Origin: Pycnococcus provasolii
Taxonomy: Eukaryota > Chlorophyta > Pseudoscourfieldiophyceae > Pseudoscourfieldiales
Direction of reading: 5' to 3'
DNA length: 64,000 nucleotides
NCBI GenBank assembly: GCA_049487715.1
Contig: CP150554.1
Span: 868,001-932,000 of the forward strand
In this document: piece after piece, positions 48,233 through 58,325 of the stretch
Position numbering within the stretch: position 1 is the stretch's first letter
Layout of the letters: each line of letters begins with the position of its first letter
Translations under genes and position numbers: made by a program
Notes under the pieces: model-generated
What the model saw: only the letters and a program-made list of their open reading frames with translations
What the model was told of the DNA's origin: nothing
Database searches by the model: none

Positions 48233-50151
48233 TTAGAATGTAGCCTGATACTGCTCAACTGCTTCACGCCTGCGCATTTGTTGAAGGGCTTCGTTGACCA
48301 TTACCACCCGTCTGTACGTCGTCAGCAGCTTCATGCCGGCTGCCGATCTTGCATCGGCCTGGAGAGACTCGTAGGATTTGTGCCGTGGCGACACATGGTC
48401 GTGGATGTCGAACATGGCATCCGTCATCGCCATGACGGAGCCTCTTTTCGTTGGCGAGTGCTGCAGATGTAGATCGTCTTCGCAAAGCATGCTGTAGTCC
48501 ACGTCGAAGTTCTCCGTCTTCGCGATTTCCTCTTCCATTTCCTCCTTTCTGGTTTCTTCCACGACGTCATCAATGATATCTTCCAAGTACTCATCCACAA
48601 CGTCCCAGTCCGCGGCGTATTCACCAGCCTCGTCCTTTGCCATCTTAGCCTTGAGCACCTCTTGCAAATGCTCGCGTTCTGCCGTGATAGCCGAAATCTC
48701 TCCCAATATCCGAAGTTCGTGGTCAATCTCCTCGGAAATCGCCTCACACCCGACATTCGCGCGATCTGGTCGATTCGCCTCATCGACGATGTTCCTGTCA
48801 AAGTTGATCAGATTTCCTCCCGCCATCATTCGACTCTGCGCCTCGGAGAAGCTCCGCTCAGCCATGAGCTCTGCAGCAAGAGCCTGCACCTCGCTTTCCT
48901 CCTCCGTCGTGCCCTTGACGACCGCCTTGGTCACAGCCTTGAGGTCCGTGGGCGAAGTTGCTGTAGGAGCCGCAAACGCCTTGCCGTCGCTGCCCTCCTT
49001 GTCACCGCTAGACGGCGTCGCCCCCATCCTGTCCAGCACGTCGCGCCTCACCTCACTATCGGCAAGAGCGCGCAACGCGTTGTCGCGAAGGCACAGCGAA
49101 GTCTGCAGACATGCCACCTGTCGCTTCAGGGCACGGATGAGATCCTGATCGTCCTCTTCATTCTCGGCACGGGCCACCGCTACGGCGCTTTTCCTCGCCA
49201 AGGGGTCCCAGTCAATCTCTCTCCCCGCAGCACGCGCCGCTTTCGACGCGCTCAGCGTGTCGAGCGCGGACAATTTTGCAACGGCCACCTCCGCGGATAA
49301 AGCGCGCACGGCGTACATGCGTTTTTTCTGCCGCTTGCGTTCGAGCTGGTCTTTAAGGGTTTCGACGAGCGCCACTGCATCCTTAAGTTTCGTAACGGCC
49401 CACTCAATGCCCTTTGTCGTTCCCATGCTCAGGTTGCGCGCACCCTCGTTCGCCTCGCGCTCGAGAAGTGCCTGGTGCATGGATGTAGGCATCGGAGCAC
49501 TTTCACCTGCATCCACGCTCAAGGGGTCAAGACGTGGCGGACGTTTTGCACCGGGCGGCAGAACGGGCGGAAGTGATACGCTTTCATAGATATCCTTCGC
49601 GTCGCCGCTCGCTTCCTTCACCAGCGGTACTAGCGAGTTCGCAGGTGCAAGCGACGAGGTGGGTGTGGCCACACCACCCCCAGCAGAGCGCACACTTTCG
49701 ACCGCGTCTAGAGCCGTGCGAAGCTCTTCGACGGCATGCGCTGTTGCTTCCCGCTGAAGTGCACGTGTGGTTCGCATCTTCTCATGCTGCTTAGCCGTCA
49801 TTTCGACCGCCGTGGCCATATCCTGCAGCCGTGCAAGCGCCTTTGGCGGGATACCATCTTCCCACTCCTGGTACGTCTCAAGTGCTCTGTAGTGAAAGTG
49901 TGCATTTGAAGTGTGTGTGTGTGTGTGTGCGTGTGTCAATAACATTGCACAGTGCAAGCTCTCCGCATTAGTTTCGTTGTGATGACGTACTGCTGAACAG
50001 CGTGCGACTCGCTGCTGGCTGCTGCGACGGTGAGTAGCACCTCGAGGTTGACGACCTTGGCCGCCGTCTCGCTGACCCCTTTTGGCCTTCTGGCTTGTAG
50101 AGCAGAGCCATCAGGCGAAACTTTATTCGACGTTGACGCACCGCACCCCAT
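48233..50151 (-). CDS. Coiled-coil protein with N-terminal MGCGAS acylation motif
   Basis: Exon 1 (50151-49991) starts MGCGASTSNKVSPDG, fitting myristoylation at Gly2 and palmitoylation at Cys3. An intron of 104 nt (donor GTACGT at 49990, acceptor CAG at 49887) contains a CA/GT microsatellite. Exon 2 (49886-48233) continues in frame. 604 aa. It is helical and charged throughout, with coiled-coil stretches (MTAKQHEKMRTTRALQREATAHAVEELRTAL; EIDHELRILGEISAITAEREHLQEVLKAKM) and an acidic region (DDVVEETRKEEMEEEIAKTE). No catalytic motif is seen. The N-terminal motif is shared with the D-lactate dehydrogenase at 28922-30316. A membrane-associated scaffold, perhaps flagellar, is inferred. Confidence 0.72.
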
Positions 50152-50860
50152 CTTGGAACAATCCGAACGTGTGTGTGCAATGTGTACGTGTGCGTGGCGG
50201 GTCAGCGACGCGACGCTGGGTGACGACCTTAATTCAGCGTGGCTCGCCCTCGGTGTTGACTGATTCTGACCCCTCCACCTTAGGTCCGGCCACCTGACCT
50301 GTGGTTGCAGACGAGACGAGACGAGACGACAGGGGAAGTCGGTCGGGCGGGCCGAGGGGGAGAAAGTCGCCCTTAACAATCGAGTAAGGGATTGACCACC
50401 CGCGGAGGGAACGCACGACCTGTTATTGCGCCTCGCAGCCTCAAAGGGTGAAAGGGGAGGCGGATCCAGGCGAAAGCGCAGGTGGACCGGTGTACCAGGG
50501 CTCAGCTCTCAGGCGGGACGGGACCTTCGTTCTCGTCGCGGGCCTTCGTTCTCCGACCCTACGACCGTAGTCCCAACTCCCAACTCCCAAGGGCCCCGGC
50601 TGTTGGATCGAGGGGGAGGGAGGGTCCCGACTGCACAACTTGCACAGTGGCACAGTGCACTACACGGCCTCAGTTGTCAGTCCAGCCAGGAACCAGGCGA
50701 AAGCAGCAAGCAACGCGCAAAGCGGTGGTGCACTGCAGAGGTGCGCGAGAAAACCCTCACCCTCGCCCCCCTCCCCAACTCTCCCAGCACGTCGCAAGCG
50801 AACCCTCCAGGGCACGTTGGGAGGTGATTGCCGCTGGGCGCCACGCAAACAGAGAGCTTC
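50152..50860. other. Divergent intergenic region
   Basis: 709 bp with a GAGAC repeat near 50310-50330 and scattered short frames without coding character. It holds the promoters of the flanking genes; no gene is called. Confidence 0.5.
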
Positions 50861-52094
50861 ATGAGCGGACAGTTTCAGGTGCAGGTGCCTGAGGGCCTGG
50901 TGCCCGGCCAGATGTTCCAGGTAAGGAAGAAGCAAGACGACCGACGGCGAGCAACGAGCCGGCGCGCGGTGGTGGTGGCCGGAGAAGGAGCGGTGGCTTC
51001 GGCGCGCGTGCTGGGGTTCGCGTTTGCTCGTTTTATTTGCTTTGCTTTTGTGCCTTCAGCGAGATAAGGGAAGCACCCTCCGTTCTCTAACAACTTGCCA
51101 ACACACAAAACAGGTGCAAGTTCCGCCTGGAACAGGAAGTCCAATGGAGGGACAGATGATGACGGTCCAGGTGCCTGAGGGCATCGTCGGCGGGCAGATG
51201 ATGATCGTCAACGCGGGTGGTGCACCGCCACCGCCGCCGCAGATGAACCCCATGCCGCCTCAAATGCCGCCTCAAATGCCGCCTCAAATGCAAATGCAAG
51301 CTGCACCTCAGGCGATGCAGGCAAGCGCGGGCACGGCACCGGACCTCTACACGACGTTCGACCCCACGGGAAAGTACAGCGTGATTGAGCAGGGCGCATT
51401 CGCCGCAGCGCAGGGGCTTATGGTGCCTGGTGACGGCATTAAGTCTGAGGGCGGTGCCATGATATCCATGTCGCCCAACGTCATCATCAAGACGAGCATG
51501 GACGGCGGTTGCGGGCAGGCATGCTGCCGCTGCTGCTGTCTCGGCGAAAGCTTCTTCCTGAGCACATACGACGTCGAGGCTGGCCAGGGTGACGTGCTGC
51601 TCGGCCCTCCCATACCCGGTGACGTGATGGTGCTTCACATGGACGGACAGCAGTCGTATAAGATCCAGAAGGGGAGCTTTCTCGCGTGCGACAAGTCGAT
51701 CGAGATCAAGTACGCTTTGCAGGGATGCTGCCAAGGACTGGCGAGCGGCGAAGGATTTATCATCCAGGAGGCATTTGGGTCGGGCCGGCTTGTGCTCAAC
51801 AGCTACGGATCCATTGCGCGTTACGACCTACAGCCCGGCGAGGTGCGTGTCGTAGATAACGGCGCGCTCGTCGCGTGGAGCGGCTTCATGCAGTACAACA
51901 TCGGCCTCGCAAGCCAGGAGGGTGGATTCATGGGAAGGCTCTTCAACAGCTTTGCAACGGGCGAGGCACTCGTGTGCCGCTTCACAGGGCCAGGCACGGT
52001 GTACGTTCAAACAAGGAGTTTGTTCGCGACTGCACATAGGTTGTTCCCGCTGTTACCGGAGCACAAGAAGCCGAAGCCTCAAAGTAACAATTAA
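50861..52094 (+). CDS. AIM24: AIM24/TIGR00266-family protein
   Basis: Exon 1 (50861-50920) and exon 2 (51114-52094) flank a 193-nt intron (GTAAGG...CAG), phase 0. 346 aa. The N-terminus has three copies of a VPxGxxxGQ-type motif (VQVPEGLVPGQMFQ, VQVPPGTGSPMEGQMM, VQVPEGIVGGQMM), the first two joined by the splice. A Pro/Met/Gln-rich linker (PPQMPPQMPPQ) follows. The AIM24 beta-rich domain covers about residues 120-340 (SMSPNVIIKTSMDGG; VLLGPPIPGDVMVLHMDGQQSYKIQKGSFLAC; GSGRLVLNSYGSIARYDLQPGEVRVVDNGALVAWSG), with the family's beta-strand-Gly turns and a CCRCCC cluster. Yeast AIM24 acts in mitochondria. The role here is unknown. Confidence 0.8.
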
Positions 52095-52160
52095 GTAACG
52101 ACGAGAAGGTTCTCCTAATTTCTTTTTGTCTCATATACATATGTTACATATACACTGCCG

Positions 52161-53822
52161 TCACAAATTGCGGCCGCGCGCGGAGTGAATGCGCGCGCCA
52201 AGAGCCACCGAGCCAACCATGAGCTCTTGCTGGTGCTGTACATGTACAGCTCGCTCGTAAGCTCGAGCAACCACGCGCGGTAAGCCCGATCGAGTTCGGG
52301 CGCTAGTTACGCGCGTGTTCCAATGCGGCGCCCACTGTGCCGCCGGCACGGCATCGAAGCGCGCAGCCGTAGGCGGACGCAACCTAAGTTGCGGCTGAGC
52401 AGTGCTAGTAGCGTTTCTGCCGCGTGGTGCAGCAGACCGTGAAGCCATGCGTGGCACACGAATTGCCGCCAACTCACGCACGACACCCACGGCACGTTCA
52501 ACGGGAGGAGGTGCCCGATTCGCCTCGACGCGAGGTAGCCGGGAGCGAACAGCCAACTGCACAGCAGCACTTTTCCTTGCAGCTGCAGCCTCAGCTTGCC
52601 GCATTCGACTTAACTCCAACCGCGCAAGTCGACCGCGCATCGCCGCCTGGATCGAGACTGCCGACGTCTCGCGCAACCCTGCGAGCTCGGCGCGCATGCG
52701 TGCCGCCTCGAGCTTGGCCTTGCGTCTGCGCACCGCTGCCTGGATCGAAAGTACAGCCTGCGTGAGCTCGGCGCGCATGCGCGCCGCCTCGAGTTGGGCC
52801 TTGCGTCTGCGCACCGCTGCCTGGATCGAAATCGCAGACGTCTCGCGAAGCCCTGCGATCTCGGCACGCATGCGTGCCACTTCGATTCGAGCCACATGAC
52901 CGCGCACGCGCGCCTGGATTTGGTGAGCGGCGTTTCTCTGTCGTGTCAGCAAGCGGCGCACCAAGAAACAACGCGCGGCACTTTGCAACAAGGTGCTGGC
53001 TTGCGCCATCTTCGCACGCTCCATTTTAACCCTTCGACGGTCAAGCAAGCCGCGGAATGCTGCTTGGATGCGTACACACGCAGCTTCCTTGAGAACATTT
53101 TTTCTGCGGATAGACTTGGTCTTCATACGAATAAGATGACCCCGGAACGTGCTCTGGATCGTCACAGCAGCCGCGGATCTGAGAGCCTTGAGCATCGCGG
53201 TCTCCGCGCGCATGTGGTTCGCCTCGACGCGCGCGAGTCGACCGCGCACCGCAGCCTGGACCGTCACCGCCGCGCACTCGCGAGCCTTGAGCGTCGCAAT
53301 CTCCGCGCGCAGGATGCTCGCCTCGTTGCGCGCGAGTCGGCCGCGCACCGCAGCCTGCAGATTTGTAGCTGCCACATTACGGGCAAATTCCTGGTGTGCC
53401 CGGATATTTTCCAGCTCGGCACGCACGTGGCTCGCCTCGACGCGCGCGAGTCGGCCGCGCACCGCAGCTTGCAACGTCACAGCCGCAGCCGCCAACTTCC
53501 GTGTCTCTTGCTGTTCGTCAGGCAATGTTTCGTCAGCCAGCGCCGTCGCTGTCACGCGTGGTGCCTCCGCTGAAGTCAGTAGCGCTCTTCTTACGCTTGC
53601 CTCCGCCTCTGCTATGGCATCGCCTATAGACTCCTCCTCGTCCACGTCTCTTTCAAAGTCGCCGTCGAGGTATGCGTTGACGCGAGCTAGCTTTTCGAGA
53701 AGGTCTGGTTTTGGTTGGTTGCGTCTTGCAGTAGTGTTTCTTTTGTTTTCTTTGAGTCTCTGCCCATACGCTTGCTGAAGACCGAACGCGAACTCCTCAT
53801 AGCTCACCGTCTCCGTGGGCAT
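52161..53822 (-). CDS. IQ-motif repeat protein
   Basis: 553 aa. After a short acidic N-terminal region, about eleven IQ-like motifs follow from residue 110 (for example AVTLQAAVRGRLARVEA, AVTIQSTFRGHLIRMKT, CVRIQAAFRGLLDRRRV, AISIQAAVRRRKAQLEA). Most sit in a roughly 35-residue unit with a helical spacer (MRAELAGLRETS). Several units are nearly identical at DNA level, showing recent tandem duplication. IQ motifs bind calmodulin or related EF-hand light chains. No motor or kinase domain is present, so the protein may be a calmodulin-binding scaffold. The Arg-rich C-terminus looks disordered. Confidence 0.82.
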   Translation of the reverse strand: MPTETVSYEEFAFGLQQAYGQRLKENKRNTTARRNQPKPDLLEKLARVNAYLDGDFERDVDEEESIGDAIAEAEASVRRALLTSAEAPRVTATALADETLPDEQQETRKLAAAAVTLQAAVRGRLARVEASHVRAELENIRAHQEFARNVAATNLQAAVRGRLARNEASILRAEIATLKARECAAVTVQAAVRGRLARVEANHMRAETAMLKALRSAAAVTIQSTFRGHLIRMKTKSIRRKNVLKEAACVRIQAAFRGLLDRRRVKMERAKMAQASTLLQSAARCFLVRRLLTRQRNAAHQIQARVRGHVARIEVARMRAEIAGLRETSAISIQAAVRRRKAQLEAARMRAELTQAVLSIQAAVRRRKAKLEAARMRAELAGLRETSAVSIQAAMRGRLARLELSRMRQAEAAAARKSAAVQLAVRSRLPRVEANRAPPPVERAVGVVRELAAIRVPRMASRSAAPRGRNATSTAQPQLRLRPPTAARFDAVPAAQWAPHWNTRVTSARTRSGLPRVVARAYERAVHVQHQQELMVGSVALGARIHSARGRNL

Positions 53823-54223
53823 TGCTCCCGTTCGTCTCTCCGCCCGCCGCGTGCGAGCTAAAATCGGCGTGGTATGGCGCCTATTTGGTAGTAGGAGTAG
53901 GCGTGGGGTTGACTCGAGTCGTCGGATCTGGGACGCCGACTTGCGGACGGGTTCGTAAAGTAAACTTACCAGTTACCCGGCAGCCCGGTAGTAAGCCTGG
54001 ATAGTTGCCATGGTATGAGTGGGATAAATCCCCCGGAGGCAACAAACCACCAACAAACCACGAAAACCCGGACGAGTTTCGGGGTTTGCTTTTCGCTGCC
54101 ACGTTCCAGGTCCTCCTTCCCTCCCCTCCCCCCACGCCAACGCGCCGAGGAGAAACGAGGGGCTATCCCAGGTGGCCTTCCTATCCCTCCCTCCCTCCAT
54201 CAAACGGACAAACAAACGCCAAC
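53823..54223. other. Divergent promoter region
   Basis: 401 bp between the IQ-protein and PEX4 starts. No gene or clear repeat is seen. Confidence 0.45.
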
Positions 54224-54679
54224 ATGGCAGCGCGCCTTCGGTTATCCAAGGAGCTCAAGGAAATATCGCGCGACAAGGACGCCTCGCTCGTACTCGCGCC
54301 GCGCGACGATAACCTGTTCACGTGGACGTGCGCGCTCACTGGACCGAGCGACACGCCGTACGCAGGCGGGCGATTCCACCTGCTGCTGCGCGTCCCGGAC
54401 ACGTACCCGCTTGCGGCTCCCACGGTGACGTTTCGCACGCGCATCTTCCACCCCAACGTGCACTTCAAAACGGGAGAAGTGTGCCTCGACATACTCAAGA
54501 CGCAATGGAGTCCTGCTTGGACGCTGCAGAGCGTGTGCCGAGCCGTCGCAGCGCTCATGGCACATGCTGAGCCTGACTCGCCGCTCAACTGCGACGCCGG
54601 AAACCTCCTGCGCGCTGGCGACGTTAGAGGCTACAACTCCATCGCACGCATGTACACGGTAGAATGTGCGACGGAGTAG
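54224..54679 (+). CDS. PEX4: Peroxisomal ubiquitin-conjugating enzyme PEX4
   Basis: The ATG at 54224 gives the expected length (151 aa). The UBC fold is complete: WTCALTGPSDTPYAGGRF, PLAAPTVTFRTRIFHPNVHF, GEVCLDILKTQWSPAWTL with the catalytic Cys, and the plant PEX4-specific VCRAVAALMAHAEPDSPLNCDAGNLLRAGDVRGYNS. PEX4 loads ubiquitin onto the PEX5 receptor so it can leave the peroxisome membrane. The match to land-plant PEX4 is very close, supporting a green-lineage source. The frame is open upstream, but that part has no UBC similarity. Confidence 0.93.
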   Translation: MAARLRLSKELKEISRDKDASLVLAPRDDNLFTWTCALTGPSDTPYAGGRFHLLLRVPDTYPLAAPTVTFRTRIFHPNVHFKTGEVCLDILKTQWSPAWTLQSVCRAVAALMAHAEPDSPLNCDAGNLLRAGDVRGYNSIARMYTVECATE

Positions 54680-54720
54680 GGAAGACCAAATTTTCTTTTT
54701 CTTTTGTAAATTGTGTTGTT

Positions 54721-56004
54721 TCACATCATTTCCACGCCATACAGGTCCGACACGAGGCGGTGCGCGTAGAACGGCGCGTGCGTGCCCTGGTCAGTCACCA
54801 AGATGTCAACCAAGGCAACCTCCACGACGTCGAGACGAGGCGCTATTACGCTCAAGCTCGCGCCGCCAGCCTCGCAGGTGCCCGTCCACTCCAAGCCGAG
54901 GGCGTTGGACGGCGCGTGCTCTTCGTCGAGTGCCCGAACCACACGGGCATCCTGCGCGTACAACGGCGTTACCTTGTGCACGCCGGCAAGCACAACTACG
55001 GGAACGCCGTTCTTGTGAGCCGCCATCGCAACCGCGCGCCCACCAGAGCTCGTCAGCACCGATCCGTCTGCCAGGACAGCATCCGCGACGAGAACTACTT
55101 TGTCCACGCGACCGGCAAGCGCGAAGGCTGCCGCATCTGGCGCAAGCGTCGTGGGCACGTTTCCGTCAGCCAGCATGCGCGCCATCGCGTGACCACGGCA
55201 TTCTGGCGAGCCCTCGAGCACAGCCACGTCGAAGCGGTTGCCTCGCCGCTTGGCAGCCTCGTTGAAGAACGCTGTCGCGGTTGCGAGCTGGCCACCTCCG
55301 GGTACCGCGAGAACGCTCTCGTGGTCGCGGATAAGCTCGGGCGCCGCTTCGGCAACCTTCATTTTGCACTCGTCGAGGTCATCAAGGAAGAGTCCAATGT
55401 CGTCCGCCACGTCCTTCTTCCACTTGTTCGCGTCAGCGCCCGAAACGCTAGCCTGCCGCTCTCCCCCACGCCGGGGAAGCGGCGCCGCGAGGTCGAGCAG
55501 ATGTGTGTTTCCCGCCGCACCTCTCCGGGCGCTGCTCCCGTGGTGGTCGTGGTGACCGTCGTTCTCGTCGTCGTCGTCACCAAAACCGGCGCTGATGCGT
55601 GCGCTCTCGTCGCGTATGCTCTTCACGACGCGCCGCATGACGTTGTAAATCGCTAGCTGGCTTGGCCGCGAGTCTGCGATACGCTCGCCAACGCGAACCA
55701 CGAGCTCCGCGACAGCGTCAGGGTCGTGGCTCTTGCACGTGCTGACGACACTGCGCAGCAGCTCCGCCGTCTTCCGCGCACAGATCGCCGCGCTTTCTGG
55801 AATCTGCCCCCGTCTGAGCATCGTGCAGAACTCGCCGATGCGTGCATCCAAGGAGGAGGGCAGGCGTGCTGGCACGCGCGTCGTCGTTGTCGACGACATC
55901 GGTGCGCCTGCGGGGTCAACAGAGTCCGCCGATGTAGACGCGGGCTCCACGGCTGCTGCGGGCCCGCCAGCCTCCGCCGCCTGCGCCGACGCAACGACGT
56001 CCAT
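54721..56004 (-). CDS. Translation initiation factor eIF2B subunit beta
   Basis: I chose the ATG at 56004. 427 aa. The eIF2B alpha/beta/delta fold is recognised by LAIYNVMRRVVKSIRDES, NRFDVAVLEGSPECRGHAMARMLAD, DKVVLVADAVLADGSVLTSSGGRAVAMAAHKNGVPVVVLAGVHKV, and the end TDQGTHAPFYAHRLVSDLYG. eIF2B recharges eIF2 with GTP; beta is a regulatory-core subunit. A His/Asp-rich insertion (DDDDENDGHHDHHGSS) sits between the N-terminal helices and the Rossmann-like core. It shares a 268-bp promoter with TAF9 and is convergent with PEX4. Confidence 0.87.
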   Translation of the reverse strand: MDVVASAQAAEAGGPAAAVEPASTSADSVDPAGAPMSSTTTTRVPARLPSSLDARIGEFCTMLRRGQIPESAAICARKTAELLRSVVSTCKSHDPDAVAELVVRVGERIADSRPSQLAIYNVMRRVVKSIRDESARISAGFGDDDDENDGHHDHHGSSARRGAAGNTHLLDLAAPLPRRGGERQASVSGADANKWKKDVADDIGLFLDDLDECKMKVAEAAPELIRDHESVLAVPGGGQLATATAFFNEAAKRRGNRFDVAVLEGSPECRGHAMARMLADGNVPTTLAPDAAAFALAGRVDKVVLVADAVLADGSVLTSSGGRAVAMAAHKNGVPVVVLAGVHKVTPLYAQDARVVRALDEEHAPSNALGLEWTGTCEAGGASLSVIAPRLDVVEVALVDILVTDQGTHAPFYAHRLVSDLYGVEMM

Positions 56005-56272
56005 GGTATCCAGAGCGCAGGTCGGTCCAGGTGGAAGGTGGTGGCGGCGACTTGGACTTCCCTCTCCTCTACTCTCCTCTCCTCCTCTTCCCGGGTGCCC
56101 GGGGAAAGGGGGAAAAAAGGCGGGGTTCAGAATTAGGGGTTTGCCCGCCCACTTTCCGTCGCCCACTGGAGTTGGAGGTCTCCCTTCCCATTTCTGCACC
56201 CCCTTCGCCCAGTCCTTCTTCGCCCCCCGGCGTCATTATTATTCCTCGCTCGCCCTCTCCTCCGACTGCACA
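56005..56272. promoter_or_regulatory. eIF2B-beta / TAF9 divergent promoter with telo-box-like site
   Basis: Contains AATTAGGGGTTTG (56131-56143), about 130 bases before each start. CT-rich runs are also present. Confidence 0.5.
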
Positions 56273-56638
56273 ATGGCGGAGCAATCGACACCAGCGGAAC
56301 CAGAGCCTCGGGACGCCGCGGCGGTGAGGCACGTGCTGCAAAGCATGGGCGTGGAGACGTACGAGCCGCGCGTTGTGCACCAGCTGCTCGAGTTTGTTTA
56401 CAGATACACGAGCGAGGTGGTTCAGGATGCCGCGCTGTACGCCGAGCATGCCGGGCGGAAGAGTGGCGACCTGACGGCGCACGATGCGCGTCTTGCGGCG
56501 AAGCTTTGGAGTCAGCGGCGGTTTGCACCACCACCACCACGCGCGCACATTGACGACGTTGCGAGCGTGAAGAATGCGACGCCACTTCCCGGCGTTTCGC
56601 CCACCCCTGGCGTGAGATTGCCACCCACGCACATGTAA
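56273..56638 (+). CDS. TAF9: TFIID/SAGA subunit TAF9
   Basis: I chose the ATG at 56273. 121 aa, about the length of the histone fold plus a short tail. PRDAAAVRHVLQSMGVETYEPRVVHQLLEFVYRYTSEVVQDAALYAEHAGRKSGDLTAHDARLA carries the three helices of TAF9. The tail (LPGVSPTPGVRLPPTHM) resembles the conserved end of TAF9. TAF9 pairs with TAF6 in TFIID and SAGA to support RNA polymerase II initiation. The upstream extension of the frame has no similarity and overlaps the divergent eIF2B-beta gene. Confidence 0.88.
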   Translation: MAEQSTPAEPEPRDAAAVRHVLQSMGVETYEPRVVHQLLEFVYRYTSEVVQDAALYAEHAGRKSGDLTAHDARLAAKLWSQRRFAPPPPRAHIDDVASVKNATPLPGVSPTPGVRLPPTHM

Positions 56639-56747
56639 ACTGATAAAACTGATACTGATAAGGTATGCATGAGGTGTGTACATCCTTCACCTTCCTTCAC
56701 CTTCGCCTTCGCCCCCTGTTCCTTAACGTTCATGGTCTGTTTTAAAT

Positions 56748-57982
56748 TTACAGTTGTCCTCGCAAGAACTCTGGCGCAACGGTGATTGCCGCGCTTGCCT
56801 CAGCAAGACCAACGCCGTTGCCCATAGCACGCGCCGCTTCTGCGAGTCTTCGCTCGAGACGCTCCTCCGCTCTTCTGCGCGCCTCCGAGCGCTCGCGGCC
56901 GCATTCCGCGCGTAACTCTTCTTCCATTTCGGTGTATGCTTGCTCCAGGCTGCTCTCCTTCTCAGCAGCGGCATCAAGCGCCGCCTGTAGCTTAGCCATA
57001 CCCTCGTGCACACGACTTCGAAAGTGCTTGAATTGCTCGCCCCACCGCGCGCGCTCGACGACGAGCGCAGCCACCGCGTCGTCGCATCGTTTCGCGATGA
57101 CACGCTCCTCATCCACGAGCTCCTCCTCCGCCGCGGCGGAAAGGCGCGACGAGTCTTCCTCGAATGCAAGTCGCGCACGCGCACGGCCAACGTCAGCAAG
57201 GGCTGCTCGCAGCTCTTGCTCGCGTCTTGTAAGCTCATCTTCCTGATCGAGTGAAGGTGCTCTCAGAGTCACGGCGGAACGTGGCGGTGCATCGACGGCA
57301 AAGTCGTCGTCTACGGACGACAGCCTTGCAAGCGCAGCGGCGAGCTGCTTTTCTGCGGGAGACGGCCTTGCAATGTCGTCAGGACTGACAGGGACATCGG
57401 TGCGAGCGTCCGCACCGCTCGAGTGGTTCAAGGTGCCCGTCGCCCGACGACGCTCTGCGGGCGTGAACTGCGGTGGCGGCCTTTGCTGCTGCGCGGGTGC
57501 AGGCCCATAGTCTGCTGCTTGTTCTGACTGTGAGTCGACCGAGGCTTCCCTGCAGCGACTTTTGCCGCAGACTCTGTTGTTGCCGTCGTCGTCTTTTTCC
57601 TCTCCCTAATCTTTGCCGCCGATGAAGACGTTGGCCGCTTCAGCCTGTCCAGTTTCGCCGCAAGCCTCGGGGAAATCGAGCTGGGCGAAGCACGTTTCCA
57701 CGTAAAGTCGCCGTCAGCCATGCCTGGCGGCACACGCCTGTGCGGCGCCTGGTCTCGTTCCGACTCGGAGTCGTCGGAGTCGCCAGACGCCCAAGCGTCG
57801 AGCGACGACGTCGACGACGACGACGCGTCAACTTCGTGGTGCAAGAACGTCGGCGGGGTTTTGAGGCGCACGGACGACGAGGCGTGTGGTGGTGGTGGTT
57901 TGCGACGCATCGCGTAGCTGCTGGCTTCCGCGGCCGCAAATGTGTACGGGAAAGCTGCGCGTCTGTCCGTCGGCGTGGGCAT
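56748..57982 (-). CDS. Coiled-coil protein, gene model with unresolved frame change near 57600
   Basis: The ATG at 57982 (MPTPTDRRAAFPYTF) starts one frame that runs to 57428. From about 57606 a second frame is open and reads naturally (SVDSQSEQAADYGPAP, PPPQFTPAERRRATGTLNHSS) into a coiled coil ending at 56748 (LTRREQELRAALADVGRARARLAFEED; EMEEELRAECGRERSEARRRAEERLERRLAEAARAM). I could not find a convincing GT-AG intron joining the frames, so an unusual intron or a one-base indel is likely. Total about 400 aa. The first part is Ser/Asp-rich with MADGDFTWKRASPSSISPRLAAKLDRL. Function unknown. Confidence 0.5.
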
Positions 57983-58325
57983 TCGCGTTCTGCTCGAGGT
58001 GAGCGCGAGAACGTCTGTCGACTGTCGGCCCCGTGGCGTGGGCCGCGATTCAAAACGCGAGCGGCAAGGAGGGGCAAAGTTGGTCGGGGTTTCGGGCGAT
58101 GCATTGAGCTGGCAAAGCCCTAAACCTTTGGTTATTATTCGAAGAAAGGTCGTCGGATTGCGGGACGGATCCCCCTCCCTCTTCTGCCCTCTGCCGTCCC
58201 TTCCCCCTCCCCTTCCTTCCCCTCCATTCCCCTCCCGCTTGGCGGCGAACCACTCACCACGCAGCTCGGCGGCGCCCACGCTAACCACTTCAAACGTCAA
58301 CACTGGTAGCCACGCACTTGTAGCC

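Noticed and set aside
52402-53778. Plus-strand Arg/Ala-rich frames
   Set aside because: Shadows of the IQ-repeat gene, caused by its repetitive DNA.
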